54,592 nucleotides of DNA, taken from positions 1 to 54,592 of the forward strand of contig JBBAEV010000002.1 in NCBI GenBank assembly GCA_041655735.1. Direction: 5' to 3'. A program made the translations under genes and the position numbers. This stretch comes from JBBAEV01 sp041655735 (GTDB lineage Bacteria; Bacillota_I; Bacilli_A; RF39; UBA660). Shown here in pieces: positions 33,813 to 41,586 of this stretch. How positions within the stretch are numbered: position 1 is the stretch's first letter; each line of letters starts with the position of its first letter. The notes below the pieces were generated by a model, which was given only the letters and a program-made list of their open reading frames with translations, was not told the DNA's origin and made no database searches.

Positions 33813-34208
33813 ATGTTAGAAAAAATAAAAAAGATATTTACTGGTAGTGACAAAGAAAAATCTGATATAGTAGAAGATGAATTTTATGACGTTACTTCTG
33901 AAGATGCTTTTAAAGAATTAGGTGCTGATGGTAATAAAATGGTTCTTTTAGAACCTAAGGCTTTTTCTGAATCACAAGCTATAGCGGATCACTTAAAATC
34001 AAGGAGATCGGTAGTAGTTAATTTTAAAAGGGTAACTCCTGAACAAGCAAAAAGGATTGTTGATTTTTTAAGTGGTACAGTATATGCCATTGGTGGAGAT
34101 CTACAAAAATTAGGTAATGGTATTTTTTTATGTACTCCTCGCAACGTTCCTGTTGAAGGAAAAATGACTGAAAATGATGATAATGAATTTGTAGATATAA
34201 AGTTATAA
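33813..34208 (+). CDS. sepF: Cell division protein SepF
   Basis: SepF bundles and anchors FtsZ filaments at the septum. The 131-aa protein has the N-terminal amphipathic membrane helix (MLEKIKKIFTG), an acidic linker, and the SepF core (SRRSVVVNFKRVTPEQAKRI, VDFLSGTVYAIGGDLQKLG, GIFLCTPRNV). ATG 33798 is in frame, but GAGG (33801-33804) serves ATG 33813 and gives the usual membrane-helix start. It has its own promoter. divIVA and ileS follow as in many Firmicutes (sepF-ylmG-ylmH-divIVA-ileS); ylmG and ylmH are missing here. Confidence 0.95.
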   Translation: MLEKIKKIFTGSDKEKSDIVEDEFYDVTSEDAFKELGADGNKMVLLEPKAFSESQAIADHLKSRRSVVVNFKRVTPEQAKRIVDFLSGTVYAIGGDLQKLGNGIFLCTPRNVPVEGKMTENDDNEFVDIKL

Positions 34209-34212
34209 ATGG

Positions 34213-34240
34213 TTGCATTTTTATAAAAAGATGTTAAAAT
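34213..34240 (+). promoter_or_regulatory. Promoter of divIVA
   Basis: TTGCAT and TGTTAAAAT (extended -10, hexamer 34235-34240), with 16 bases between the hexamers. Confidence 0.55.
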
Positions 34241-34263
34241 ATTAGATGTATTGAGGTGGCGTT

Positions 34264-34692
34264 ATGGAGAAGTTCACTAAAGTACTCCGTGGATACAATC
34301 CGGTGGAAGTAAACAAATTTATAGATGAGATTATTTTTAAAGTAGAAAGCATGATGGATGAAATAAAGGGAAAAGACAATGAAATCAATCTAATTAAAGA
34401 AAAATTGTCTCATTATAACGCAATTGAAACGACTTTAAATAAGGCGATTTTTGCAGCTCAAGAAGCAGGAGATCAAATTAAAAGAGTATCCCGCCAAGAA
34501 GGTAATTTAATTGTAGAAGAAGCTAAAAAGAATGCTAATAGAATTGTTAATGAAGCCTTAATACGAGCAGAGCGAACTGAATATGAAACAAATTTATTAA
34601 AAAAGAATATTTCCGTATTTAAAAATAGATTAAGAAATATTATTGAAGCTCAACTAGAAATGGTTGACGATATTGATAAAACTGAAATATAA
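34264..34692 (+). CDS. divIVA: DivIVA-family cell pole/septum protein
   Basis: DivIVA binds negatively curved membrane and organises poles and septa. The short 142-aa form keeps the N-terminal membrane-binding region (FTKVLRGYNPVEVNKFIDEI), then long coiled coils rich in Glu, Lys and Ala (about 30-130). The start of the mature family fold is usually F-x-R/K-x-x-R-G-Y. TGAGGTGGC precedes the ATG. It could also be a GpsB-like paralogue, but the position between sepF and ileS favours DivIVA. Confidence 0.88.
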   Translation: MEKFTKVLRGYNPVEVNKFIDEIIFKVESMMDEIKGKDNEINLIKEKLSHYNAIETTLNKAIFAAQEAGDQIKRVSRQEGNLIVEEAKKNANRIVNEALIRAERTEYETNLLKKNISVFKNRLRNIIEAQLEMVDDIDKTEI

Positions 34693-34707
34693 AACAAATG
34701 ATAGAGA

Positions 34708-34716
34708 TGATATAAT
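34708..34716 (+). promoter_or_regulatory. Extended -10 promoter of the T-box/ileS transcript
   Basis: TGATATAAT lies about 12 bases before the start of T-box stem I. Confidence 0.6.
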
Positions 34717-34727
34717 AAGACATTTTT

Positions 34728-34903
34728 AGCGAGTTAGGGATGGTGTAAGCCTGATAATAAACTTATTGTATAGATCACTCTTGATGTTTATTTCTGAAAT
34801 GAGTAAGAAGTGACGTTAACTGCGTTAAAGTAATAAGTGTATACATATGTATAAACTAAGGTGGTACCGCGATGATTCGTCCTTATATTAAGGATGATTT
34901 TTT
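34728..34903 (+). ncRNA. T-box riboswitch controlling ileS
   Basis: A tRNA-sensing leader. The T-box AAGGTGGTACCGCG is complete at 34858-34871. The stem I landmark GGGATGGTGTAAGCC is at its 5' end, and the likely specifier codon ATC (Ile) is at 34774-34776, followed by ACTCTTGA as is usual after specifiers. The terminator TCGTCCTTA / TAAGGATGA with six T (34877-34903) competes with the antiterminator formed by the T-box. Uncharged tRNA-Ile should permit read-through into ileS. Confidence 0.92.
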
Positions 34904-34923
34904 ATTATAAAGGAGATGATAAT

Positions 34924-37900
34924 ATGAAAAAAATATTTGAGGAATTAAATAAAGAAAAAGTTAGTGTCGTTGAAAAAGTGATATCAGATAAATGGGAACA
35001 GGATGATATGTTAAATAAAACAATTGAAAATAGAAGTGGAAGCAAAAATTTTGTTTTTTATGAAGGACCACCGACGGCCAATGGAATGCCTGGAGTTCAT
35101 CATGTTTTAGCTCGTAATTTAAAAGATGCTATATGCAAGTATAAAACTATGCAAGGTTATCGCGTTGTTAGAAAAGCAGGATGGGATACCCATGGTCTTC
35201 CTGTTGAAATAGAAGTTGAAAAAGAACTTGGTTTGAATGATAAAAATGGTATTGAAGAATATGGTATAGAAAAATTTAATGAAAAATGTAAAGAATCAGT
35301 ATTTAAATATAAAAATGCTTGGGAAAAAATGACAAAGCAAATGGGTTATTTTGTTGATATGAAAGATCCATATGTTACGTATCATAATTCTTATATTGAA
35401 ACTGAATGGTATATATTAAAGAAATTTTTCGATGAAGGGTTAATGTATAAAGGTCATAAAATAGTACCTTATTGCACTAGGTGTGGGACCGGTCTTGCTT
35501 CTCACGAAGTTGCGCAAGGGTATAAGGAAGTAGAAGTAAATGCTGTAACTGTACCTTTTAAATTAAAAGATGAAAATACATATTTATTAGTATGGACAAC
35601 AACGCCTTGGACATTACTAGCGAATACTGCAGCTTGTGTTAATCCTAACGAAAAATATATTAAAGCTAGTAGCAAAGGATATAATTTTATATTAGCTAAG
35701 AAACTTGCAGAAAAAGTATTAGGAGATAAGTATGAAGTTCTTGAGGAATATAATGGTAAAGATTTAGAATTTAAAGAATACGAACAATTATTACCATTTT
35801 TAAAGGTTGATAAGAAAGGTTTCTTTATTACCTGTGCTGATTATGTAACTATGGATGATGGTACCGGTATTGTTCATATTGCTCCAGCTTTTGGCGAAGA
35901 TGATTATAATGTAGGTAAAAAATATAATTTACCATTTTTAAATCCAGTAGGAGAAAATGGTAAATATATCGAAGGTCCTTGGCAAGGAATGCCAGTTTTT
36001 GAAACTGATATTGAAATAATAAAATATTTAAAGAAAAATGACAAACTATTTAAAAAGGAAAAATTATCTCATAACTACCCACATTGCTGGAGATGTTCAA
36101 CACCACTCCTTTATTATGCTAAACCTAGTTGGTATATAAAGATGACAGAACTTAGAGATAAATTAGTTAAAAATAATAATGAAATTAATTGGTATCCAGC
36201 TTTTGTTGGGGAAAAAAGGTTTGGTAACTGGCTTGAAAACGTTAATGATTGGGCTCTGTCTAGAAATAGATACTGGGGGACCCCTCTTAACATTTGGAAA
36301 TGTGAATGTGGTCATTTAGAAAGTATTGGGTCAATTAAAGAATTAGTTAAAAAAGCAGTTGAAGATATTGATGAAACAATTGAACTACATCGCCCATATG
36401 TAGATAACATCCATATTAAATGCCCAAAATGTGGTAAATTAATAAGTAGGGTAAAAGAAGTAATTGATTGTTGGTTTGATTCAGGAAGTATGCCATTTGC
36501 ACAGTATCATTATCCATTTGAAAATAAAGAACTATTTGAAAATCAATTTCCTGCAGATTTTATATCAGAAGCAATTGACCAAACCAGAGGTTGGTTTTAC
36601 TCATTACTTGCCATTTCAACATTTGTAATGAATACAAGTTCATATAAAAATGTCTTAGTAACTGATTTATTAGTAGATAAAAATGGCCAAAAAATGAGTA
36701 AGTCAAAAGGAAACGCTATAGATCCTTTTGAAATGTTTGAAGAATATGGAGCAGACACCTTAAGATGGTACTTGCTTTATGTATCACCAGTATGGACCCC
36801 AATGAAGTTTGATATTGAGGGGTTAAAAGAAGTTCGTTCTAAGTTCTTTAATACTTTAAGAAACACTTACACTTTTTTTGCACTATATGCTAATACTGAT
36901 GAAATAGAAATAGAAACATGTAATATTAAATATAATGATTTAGAATTAACTGATAAATGGTTAATTAGTAAATATAATAAGTTAGTAAAAAACGTCACAG
37001 AATCTTATGATAGTTATGACTTATATAAAGTGGTAAAAGCAATAACTGAATTTGTGTCTGAAGATTTATCAAATTGGTATATTAGAATTAATCGCAAAAG
37101 ATTTTGGTCATCTAATTTTGATAATTCTAAAAAAGGTGTATATAAAACAACATATGAAGTATTAGTAGGAATAGCACAGTTAATCGCACCAATTTGTCCT
37201 TTCATTAGTGAAGAAATATATATAAAACTTACAAAAAAATACTCTGTTCATACTTCAGATTTTCCAAAACCTAATAATGAATTAATTAATGAAGAAGTAG
37301 AATTAAAAATGGATCTAGTAAGAGATCTAGTTAGTATAGGTAGATTTGTTAGAGAAGATGCTAAAACCAAAATAAGACAACCGCTAAGTGAAATTTTACT
37401 AGATAATAAAAACAAAGATATAATAGGTGATTTAACCAACCTTATACTAAGTGAATTAAATATTAAAAAAGTCCATTATGTAAAAGATTTAACAACTTAT
37501 ATGAATTTATCTGTAAGACCAAATTTTAAGAATGTTGGAAAGTTATTTGGCAGTAGTATTAAAGAATTTCAAAATAAACTAAGTAATTTAGCTACTACGG
37601 ATGTTAATAAACTTCAAAAGAATGAATCTATCAAGATGGTTATTAATAACCAAGAATATAATATCGATGAAACAATGGTAGAAATTCGTATTACTAGTAA
37701 AGAAGGGTTTAATGTTGGTACTGATAATAAAAATTTTGTTATTCTTGATACCACTTTAAATGCTGATTTAATTCAAGAAGGAATTGCTAGAGAATTTATA
37801 TCAAAAGTTCAACAATTACGTAAGAATAAAGACTTTAATGTTATTGATAGAATAATTGTTTATTATAGTAGTAACAATAATGTTAAACAAGCTATTGAAA

Positions 37901-38019
37901 AGCATCTTACCTATATTAAGAAAGAAACATTAGCGGAAAATATAATAGAAAAAGATGGTCTTAATGAGTCGTATGATTTAAATGGTAATGTTACAAAAAT
38001 AGATGTTGAAAAATTATAA
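34924..38019 (+). CDS. ileS: Isoleucyl-tRNA synthetase, type 2
   Basis: A class I synthetase charging tRNA-Ile. The HIGH motif is present in the variant GVHH (residues 57-60, in PPTANGMPGVHH). The KMSKS motif is at 590-594, and the editing domain has WTTTPWTLLANT. GWDTHGLPVEIEVEKELGL and the GMPGVHHVLAR context resemble the long type-2 enzymes of Bacteroidetes and eukaryotes, and 1031 aa is longer than the usual Bacilli type 1 (about 920). Type-2 enzymes are typically mupirocin-insensitive. An ATG at 34894 is inside the T-box terminator; AAGGAGATGAT before 34924 decides the start. Confidence 0.95.
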   Translation: MKKIFEELNKEKVSVVEKVISDKWEQDDMLNKTIENRSGSKNFVFYEGPPTANGMPGVHHVLARNLKDAICKYKTMQGYRVVRKAGWDTHGLPVEIEVEKELGLNDKNGIEEYGIEKFNEKCKESVFKYKNAWEKMTKQMGYFVDMKDPYVTYHNSYIETEWYILKKFFDEGLMYKGHKIVPYCTRCGTGLASHEVAQGYKEVEVNAVTVPFKLKDENTYLLVWTTTPWTLLANTAACVNPNEKYIKASSKGYNFILAKKLAEKVLGDKYEVLEEYNGKDLEFKEYEQLLPFLKVDKKGFFITCADYVTMDDGTGIVHIAPAFGEDDYNVGKKYNLPFLNPVGENGKYIEGPWQGMPVFETDIEIIKYLKKNDKLFKKEKLSHNYPHCWRCSTPLLYYAKPSWYIKMTELRDKLVKNNNEINWYPAFVGEKRFGNWLENVNDWALSRNRYWGTPLNIWKCECGHLESIGSIKELVKKAVEDIDETIELHRPYVDNIHIKCPKCGKLISRVKEVIDCWFDSGSMPFAQYHYPFENKELFENQFPADFISEAIDQTRGWFYSLLAISTFVMNTSSYKNVLVTDLLVDKNGQKMSKSKGNAIDPFEMFEEYGADTLRWYLLYVSPVWTPMKFDIEGLKEVRSKFFNTLRNTYTFFALYANTDEIEIETCNIKYNDLELTDKWLISKYNKLVKNVTESYDSYDLYKVVKAITEFVSEDLSNWYIRINRKRFWSSNFDNSKKGVYKTTYEVLVGIAQLIAPICPFISEEIYIKLTKKYSVHTSDFPKPNNELINEEVELKMDLVRDLVSIGRFVREDAKTKIRQPLSEILLDNKNKDIIGDLTNLILSELNIKKVHYVKDLTTYMNLSVRPNFKNVGKLFGSSIKEFQNKLSNLATTDVNKLQKNESIKMVINNQEYNIDETMVEIRITSKEGFNVGTDNKNFVILDTTLNADLIQEGIAREFISKVQQLRKNKDFNVIDRIIVYYSSNNNVKQAIEKHLTYIKKETLAENIIEKDGLNESYDLNGNVTKIDVEKL

Positions 38020-38045
38020 AGAGCAAACCAATTTGCTCTTTATAT
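38018..38045 (+). terminator. Intrinsic terminator after ileS
   Basis: A perfect 10-bp stem AAAGAGCAAA / TTTGCTCTTT with a CCAA loop and an AT/T-rich tail. Confidence 0.88.
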
Positions 38046-38064
38046 TTTTATTTATATTACATTT

Positions 38065-38073
38065 TGTTATAAT
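38065..38073 (+). promoter_or_regulatory. Extended -10 promoter of the pilin-like gene
   Basis: TGTTATAAT, 21 bases before ATG 38095. Confidence 0.55.
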
Positions 38074-38094
38074 AATACTAGGATAGGAGTTAAT

Positions 38095-38496
38095 ATGACT
38101 AATAATAAGAATTATAAAAAAATAGAGTTTTTTAAAATAAACAGTAAATTAGTAGAAATATTTATAGTTTTTTTAATTGTCATATTAATTTGTTTTATTA
38201 TATATCCTTTTATTATCAAAATGATTAATAATGCTAGAAAAGATGTATATAGAATTAATGAACAATTAATGGTAGTAGCTACTAAAAATTATATAATAAA
38301 TAAAAATATAGTTATTGAAATAAATGAAAAAGAGGAAATAACACTAGATGAATTAGTAAATAATGAGTTAATGGATAAAATATATTCATATAATAATAAA
38401 CCATGTACTGGTTATGTAGAAGTGCTAAGGGAATCAAAACTTGAATATATATATAACCCTTACTTAAAATGTGATAAATATGAAACAAAGAAATAA
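38095..38496 (+). CDS. Type IV pilin-like membrane protein without a cleavage motif
   Basis: A 133-aa protein with a polar/basic head, one long hydrophobic helix (about 19-42) and an extracytoplasmic domain. The helix begins LVEIFIVFLIVILICF and continues INNARKDVYRINEQL, very like the N-terminal helix of class III pilins, including a Glu at the E5-like place. The Gly-Phe of the usual GFTLVE cleavage site is missing (it reads NSKLVE), so normal prepilin processing is doubtful. The C-terminal PCTGYVEV...LKCDKY pair resembles the disulfide region of Firmicute pseudopilins. Function is unknown; it could be a repurposed minor pilin. Confidence 0.65.
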   Translation: MTNNKNYKKIEFFKINSKLVEIFIVFLIVILICFIIYPFIIKMINNARKDVYRINEQLMVVATKNYIINKNIVIEINEKEEITLDELVNNELMDKIYSYNNKPCTGYVEVLRESKLEYIYNPYLKCDKYETKK

Positions 38497-38522
38497 TCTT
38501 TCATAATGAAAGATTATTTTTT
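38492..38522. terminator. Bidirectional terminator between the pilin-like gene and sigK
   Basis: AATAATCTTTCA pairs with TGAAAGATTATT (12 bp, loop TAA), with A/T runs on both sides. It contains the last codon and stop of the convergent sigK. Confidence 0.88.
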
Positions 38523-39199
38523 ATAAATTTTCTAAGTATTTTTGTTAGTGCTCTTTTTTCTATTCTTGATACATAGCTTCTAGATATTCCAAGTTCTTCT
38601 GCTATTTCTTTTTGTGTTTTTTCTGCAGTATTGTTTAATCCATACCTTTTAGTAATAATTTGTTTTTCTCTTTCTGATAATATTCCAATATATTTTTGAA
38701 GTAACTTTATATTATTATCAGTATCTATTTGTTTAATATAATCTGGATTTGGTGTTTTTAAAATATCTAAAAAAGTTATTTCATTACCTTCTTTATCATA
38801 TCCAATTGATTCATTTAAACTAACATTACGATTATTTTTTTTATTGCTTCTAAAATGCATTAATATTTCATTTTCAATACATCTTGCACAATAAGTAGTT
38901 ATTCTTGTTCCTTTTTTATTAGAAAAAGAATCAACACCTTTTATTAATCCTATTGTACCTATACTAATTAAATCATCTGTCTCATTGTGATTGCTAACAT
39001 ATTTTTTTACTATATGCGCAACTAATCTTAAATTATGTTCAATTAATTTATTTCTTGCATTTTTATCCCCAACCAATGCTTTTTTAATATACTCTTCTTC
39101 TATTTTGCGGTCTAATGGCTCAGGGAATAAACTATTACTATAAGAACCAGAAAAGAAGAAAAATTCCTTTATTATTTGTAAAAGAATTGATAAAAACAT
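38501..39199 (-). CDS. sigK: Sporulation sigma factor SigK with pro-sequence
   Basis: Sigma-K directs late mother-cell transcription during sporulation. The 232-aa protein has a hydrophobic pro-region (MFLSILLQIIKEFFFFSGSY) before NSLFPEPL, matching pro-sigma-K. The core shows ARNKLIEHNLRLVAHIVKKY (region 2.1), DLISIGTIGLIKGVDSF (2.2), ARCIENEILMHFR, and region 4.2 TQKEIAEELGISRSYVSRIE. SigE has a longer pro-sequence and different region 2, so SigK is preferred. The gene is whole: there is no skin-type element. AGGTGATGTT precedes the ATG. A SigE/SigK promoter upstream could not be assigned with confidence. Confidence 0.93.
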   Translation of the reverse strand: MFLSILLQIIKEFFFFSGSYSNSLFPEPLDRKIEEEYIKKALVGDKNARNKLIEHNLRLVAHIVKKYVSNHNETDDLISIGTIGLIKGVDSFSNKKGTRITTYCARCIENEILMHFRSNKKNNRNVSLNESIGYDKEGNEITFLDILKTPNPDYIKQIDTDNNIKLLQKYIGILSEREKQIITKRYGLNNTAEKTQKEIAEELGISRSYVSRIEKRALTKILRKFIKNNLSL

Positions 39200-39261
39200 A
39201 ACATCACCTAATAAAGTATATTAAAAGTAAAAATATTTTATATATTGTCCAAATGGCTAAT

Positions 39262-39290
39262 TTGACACACAATATTATTTGATTTATAAA
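39262..39290 (+). promoter_or_regulatory. Promoter of the orphan small transcription unit
   Basis: TTGACA and TATAAA have a 17-base spacer, a near-consensus vegetative promoter. It points away from sigK. Confidence 0.72.
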
Positions 39291-39322
39291 AAATATTATT
39301 GAAAAAAGAAAGCTGGTAAATA

Positions 39323-39382
39323 ATGGTAAGAGAAAATAAGGTAGAAGCAATAAAAAAATATATATACGCTCAAAAAAAATAA
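39323..39382 (+). CDS. Possible 19-aa peptide in a short transcript
   Basis: Between a near-consensus promoter (39262-39290) and a terminator (39378-39408) lies an ATG at 39323 opening a 19-codon frame starting MVRENKVEAIKKYIY and ending in Lys residues. The ribosome-binding site is weak (CTGGT). The stop overlaps the terminator stem. The transcript of about 110 nt could instead be a small RNA. The product would be basic and helical. I do not recognise it. Confidence 0.35.
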   Translation: MVRENKVEAIKKYIYAQKK

Positions 39383-39408
39383 TAGAATGATTCTCTATTA
39401 TTTTTTTG
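39378..39408 (+). terminator. Terminator of the orphan small transcription unit
   Basis: AATAATAGA pairs with TCTATTATT (39394-39402), followed by a T-run. Confidence 0.82.
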
Positions 39409-39434
39409 TTTTTTTTAAAAATATGTAATCTATA

Positions 39435-39443
39435 TGTTATAAT
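39435..39443 (+). promoter_or_regulatory. Extended -10 promoter of the Cys-rich gene/yqeGH unit
   Basis: TGTTATAAT, 30 bases before ATG 39474. No terminator is seen before yqeG. Confidence 0.58.
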
Positions 39444-39473
39444 AAAAGAAATAGATATTATAGAGGTGTTTGT

Positions 39474-40031
39474 ATGAATAGTATAAAAGACTATATTATT
39501 AATAATACTATCATCTTAGATGTAAATCAAAAAGAATTCATAAAATTATTGCCCAAATTAAAAAGATTATCAAGAAAAGGTATTATTATAAAAATAAAAA
39601 ATAGTAAATCAAAAGAAATATCACACATATTAAATGCATTTAATATAAAAGATATAAGGAAAAAATATGAATATATATATGATACCGTATGTGATTGTTT
39701 AGATAATCTTTTTATGAATAATAAGTACTGTGATTTTTGTAATGATAAATGTAATGCAAATAGAGAAGGATGTACAAGACATTCTAATAATGGATGTTGT
39801 TATATAAGAGGAAAATTGTGTAAACATTTAAAAAACCATAGTTGTACAATTAAGTGTATATCATGTAAACTATTTGTATGTAGATATTTAAAAAGGAATG
39901 CTATAAAGATAAAAGTAAATGATATAAAATTATTAAAATATTTTTTTAATAGAAAACAAAAAGAAATAATAGAGTATAGTTTTTATACTCCTAAAGATAA
40001 AATAATTGATAGATTAATTAAGAAGAGGTGA
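39474..40031 (+). CDS. Cysteine-rich protein of unknown function
   Basis: A 185-aa soluble basic protein that I do not recognise. Thirteen Cys cluster between residues 73 and 136 (Cys73, 75, 86, 89, 93, 100, 108, 109, 116, 124, 128, 131, 136), in groups such as CDFCNDKC, GCC and CTIKCISC, with His at 103, 118 and 122. The flanks are Lys/Ile-rich helices. This suggests several zinc sites or iron-sulfur clusters. It starts an apparent operon with yqeG and yqeH (GAGGTGTTTGT before the ATG, five bases to yqeG). It is a good candidate for a conserved clade-specific metalloprotein. Confidence 0.7.
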   Translation: MNSIKDYIINNTIILDVNQKEFIKLLPKLKRLSRKGIIIKIKNSKSKEISHILNAFNIKDIRKKYEYIYDTVCDCLDNLFMNNKYCDFCNDKCNANREGCTRHSNNGCCYIRGKLCKHLKNHSCTIKCISCKLFVCRYLKRNAIKIKVNDIKLLKYFFNRKQKEIIEYSFYTPKDKIIDRLIKKR

Positions 40032-40035
40032 TATA

Positions 40036-40557
40036 ATGGAAAACTACATACCTGATATATATAAAAAATCAATATATGATGTAGATTATAAGAAATTAAA
40101 AAAGATAGGCATTAAGTGTTTATTAATAGATTTAGATAATACAATAATAGCTAAAAAAAATGATTTACCTACTCAAAAAGATATTGATTTATTTAATAAG
40201 ATAAAAGAATTAGGATTTAAAGTGATTATATTTTCTAATGGTTTTAAAAGAAGAATTAAAAAGAGTAGTGACATATTAAAAGTAGAATTTATTTCTTTTG
40301 CCCAAAAACCAGCATCCAAAAATTATTTAAAAGTGATGGATAAATATAGTTATAAAGAAACTGAAGTAGCTATTATCGGCGATCAACTGAAAACAGATAT
40401 TTTAGGAGGAAACAAAGTAGGTATAACTACAATATTAGTAAAACCTATTAGTAAAAAAGATATGTTTTTAACTTTATTTAACCGTTTCCTGGAAAACAGA
40501 ATATTTAAAAAATTAAGTAAAAAAGATCTTCTCAGAAAAGGACGCTATTATGAGTAA
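40036..40557 (+). CDS. yqeG: YqeG family HAD phosphatase
   Basis: A 173-aa HAD-superfamily IIIA phosphatase. Motif I is LLIDLDNTI (residues 34-42), motif II is FSNG (about 67-70), and motif III is the Lys of AQKPASKNY and IGDQLKTDILGG. This matches YqeG, related to mitochondrial PGP phosphatase Gep4, so dephosphorylation of phosphatidylglycerophosphate is possible but not certain. GAGGTGAT precedes the ATG. Its end overlaps yqeH by eight bases, the same order as in B. subtilis. Confidence 0.93.
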   Translation: MENYIPDIYKKSIYDVDYKKLKKIGIKCLLIDLDNTIIAKKNDLPTQKDIDLFNKIKELGFKVIIFSNGFKRRIKKSSDILKVEFISFAQKPASKNYLKVMDKYSYKETEVAIIGDQLKTDILGGNKVGITTILVKPISKKDMFLTLFNRFLENRIFKKLSKKDLLRKGRYYE

Positions 40558-41539
40558 AATGTGTTTGGGTTGTGGTAGTCTTCTTCAATGTGATGATAAA
40601 AATAAATCAGGTTATATAAAGAAAGAATTAATAAATGAAGAAGATGTAATATGTGAAAGGTGTTATAAGTTAAAAAATTATGGTAAATTATCAAGGAAAG
40701 ATGAAGTAGATATTAATAAAATATTTAATAAAATAAATGGTAATGATTTAATTATTTATATAACTGATATATTAAATATTAATGTAATTAATAATTTTTC
40801 TAATCCTATTTTGTTAGTGCTAGGGAAGAAGGATTTACTTCCTAAATCAATAAAAGATAGTAAATTAATTAATTTTATAAAAAGCAATATAATAGAAGGT
40901 AATATTATTGATATTGTTATTTTAAGTAGTATTGAAAATTATAATATGGATCAAATATATAGTATAATAATGAAATATAAAAAGAGTAATAATGTATATA
41001 TAGTAGGCAATGTTAATGCTGGCAAATCTACCTTTATTAATAAATTTATAAAAAATTATTCTCATCAGGATATAAACTTAACTATAAGCGATGTTCCTGG
41101 AACTACCTTAGATTTAATATCTATTCCTATTAATAAAGATTTAACTCTTATTGATACTCCGGGCATTTTATATAATAATATTCAAGGTTTTTTGACTCTT
41201 GATCAGTTAAAAAGAATAATACCAAAAAAGGAAATAAAACCTATTATATATCAAATAGAATCAAATCAAACTTTAATGATAGATGAGTTTGTTAGAATTG
41301 ATTATATTAAAGGGGAAAGAAATAGTTTTACTATATATACTTCTAATGCAATAAATATTAATCGCTCAAAAGTTGATTCTCATAATAAACTAAAAGATAA
41401 TATCAAGCATACCTTTACTATTGAAAATAAAGATATAGTATTAAATGGTTTAGGTTGGATAAAAATAATTAAAAAAGCCACTGTTGATATATATTTAAAA
41501 TATGATATAGATATAATAATTAGAGATCCATTAATTTAA
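40550..41539 (+). CDS. yqeH: Circularly permuted ribosome-biogenesis GTPase YqeH
   Basis: YqeH is needed for 30S subunit assembly. The N-terminal zinc finger is CLGC/CERC (Cys5, 8, 35, 38). The G motifs are permuted as expected: G4 first, then G1 GNVNAGKS (153-160), G2 near Thr185-Thr186 (DVPGTTLD) and G3 DTPG (202-205). G4, normally NKxD, reads GKKD at 92-95. The missing Asn should weaken guanine specificity. Length is 329 aa. The RNA-binding C-terminal domain is present but short. It overlaps the yqeG end. Confidence 0.93.
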   Translation: MSKMCLGCGSLLQCDDKNKSGYIKKELINEEDVICERCYKLKNYGKLSRKDEVDINKIFNKINGNDLIIYITDILNINVINNFSNPILLVLGKKDLLPKSIKDSKLINFIKSNIIEGNIIDIVILSSIENYNMDQIYSIIMKYKKSNNVYIVGNVNAGKSTFINKFIKNYSHQDINLTISDVPGTTLDLISIPINKDLTLIDTPGILYNNIQGFLTLDQLKRIIPKKEIKPIIYQIESNQTLMIDEFVRIDYIKGERNSFTIYTSNAININRSKVDSHNKLKDNIKHTFTIENKDIVLNGLGWIKIIKKATVDIYLKYDIDIIIRDPLI

Positions 41540-41561
41540 AGGAATAAGATAGTAATTCAAG

Positions 41562-41586
41562 AATAACCTCATAGGAGGTTATTTTT
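41562..41586 (+). promoter_or_regulatory. Hairpin masking the comEA ribosome-binding site
   Basis: AATAACCTC pairs perfectly with GAGGTTATT around an ATAG loop. The comEA Shine-Dalgarno GGAGG (41574-41578) spans the loop end and 3' arm, and TTT runs straight into the ATG (41587). It has terminator shape and may be both terminator and translational switch. Confidence 0.65.

Noticed and set aside
38501..39199. Sigma factor as SigE
   Set aside because: The pro-region is about 20 residues and NSLFPEPL matches SigK; there is no spoIIGA neighbour.
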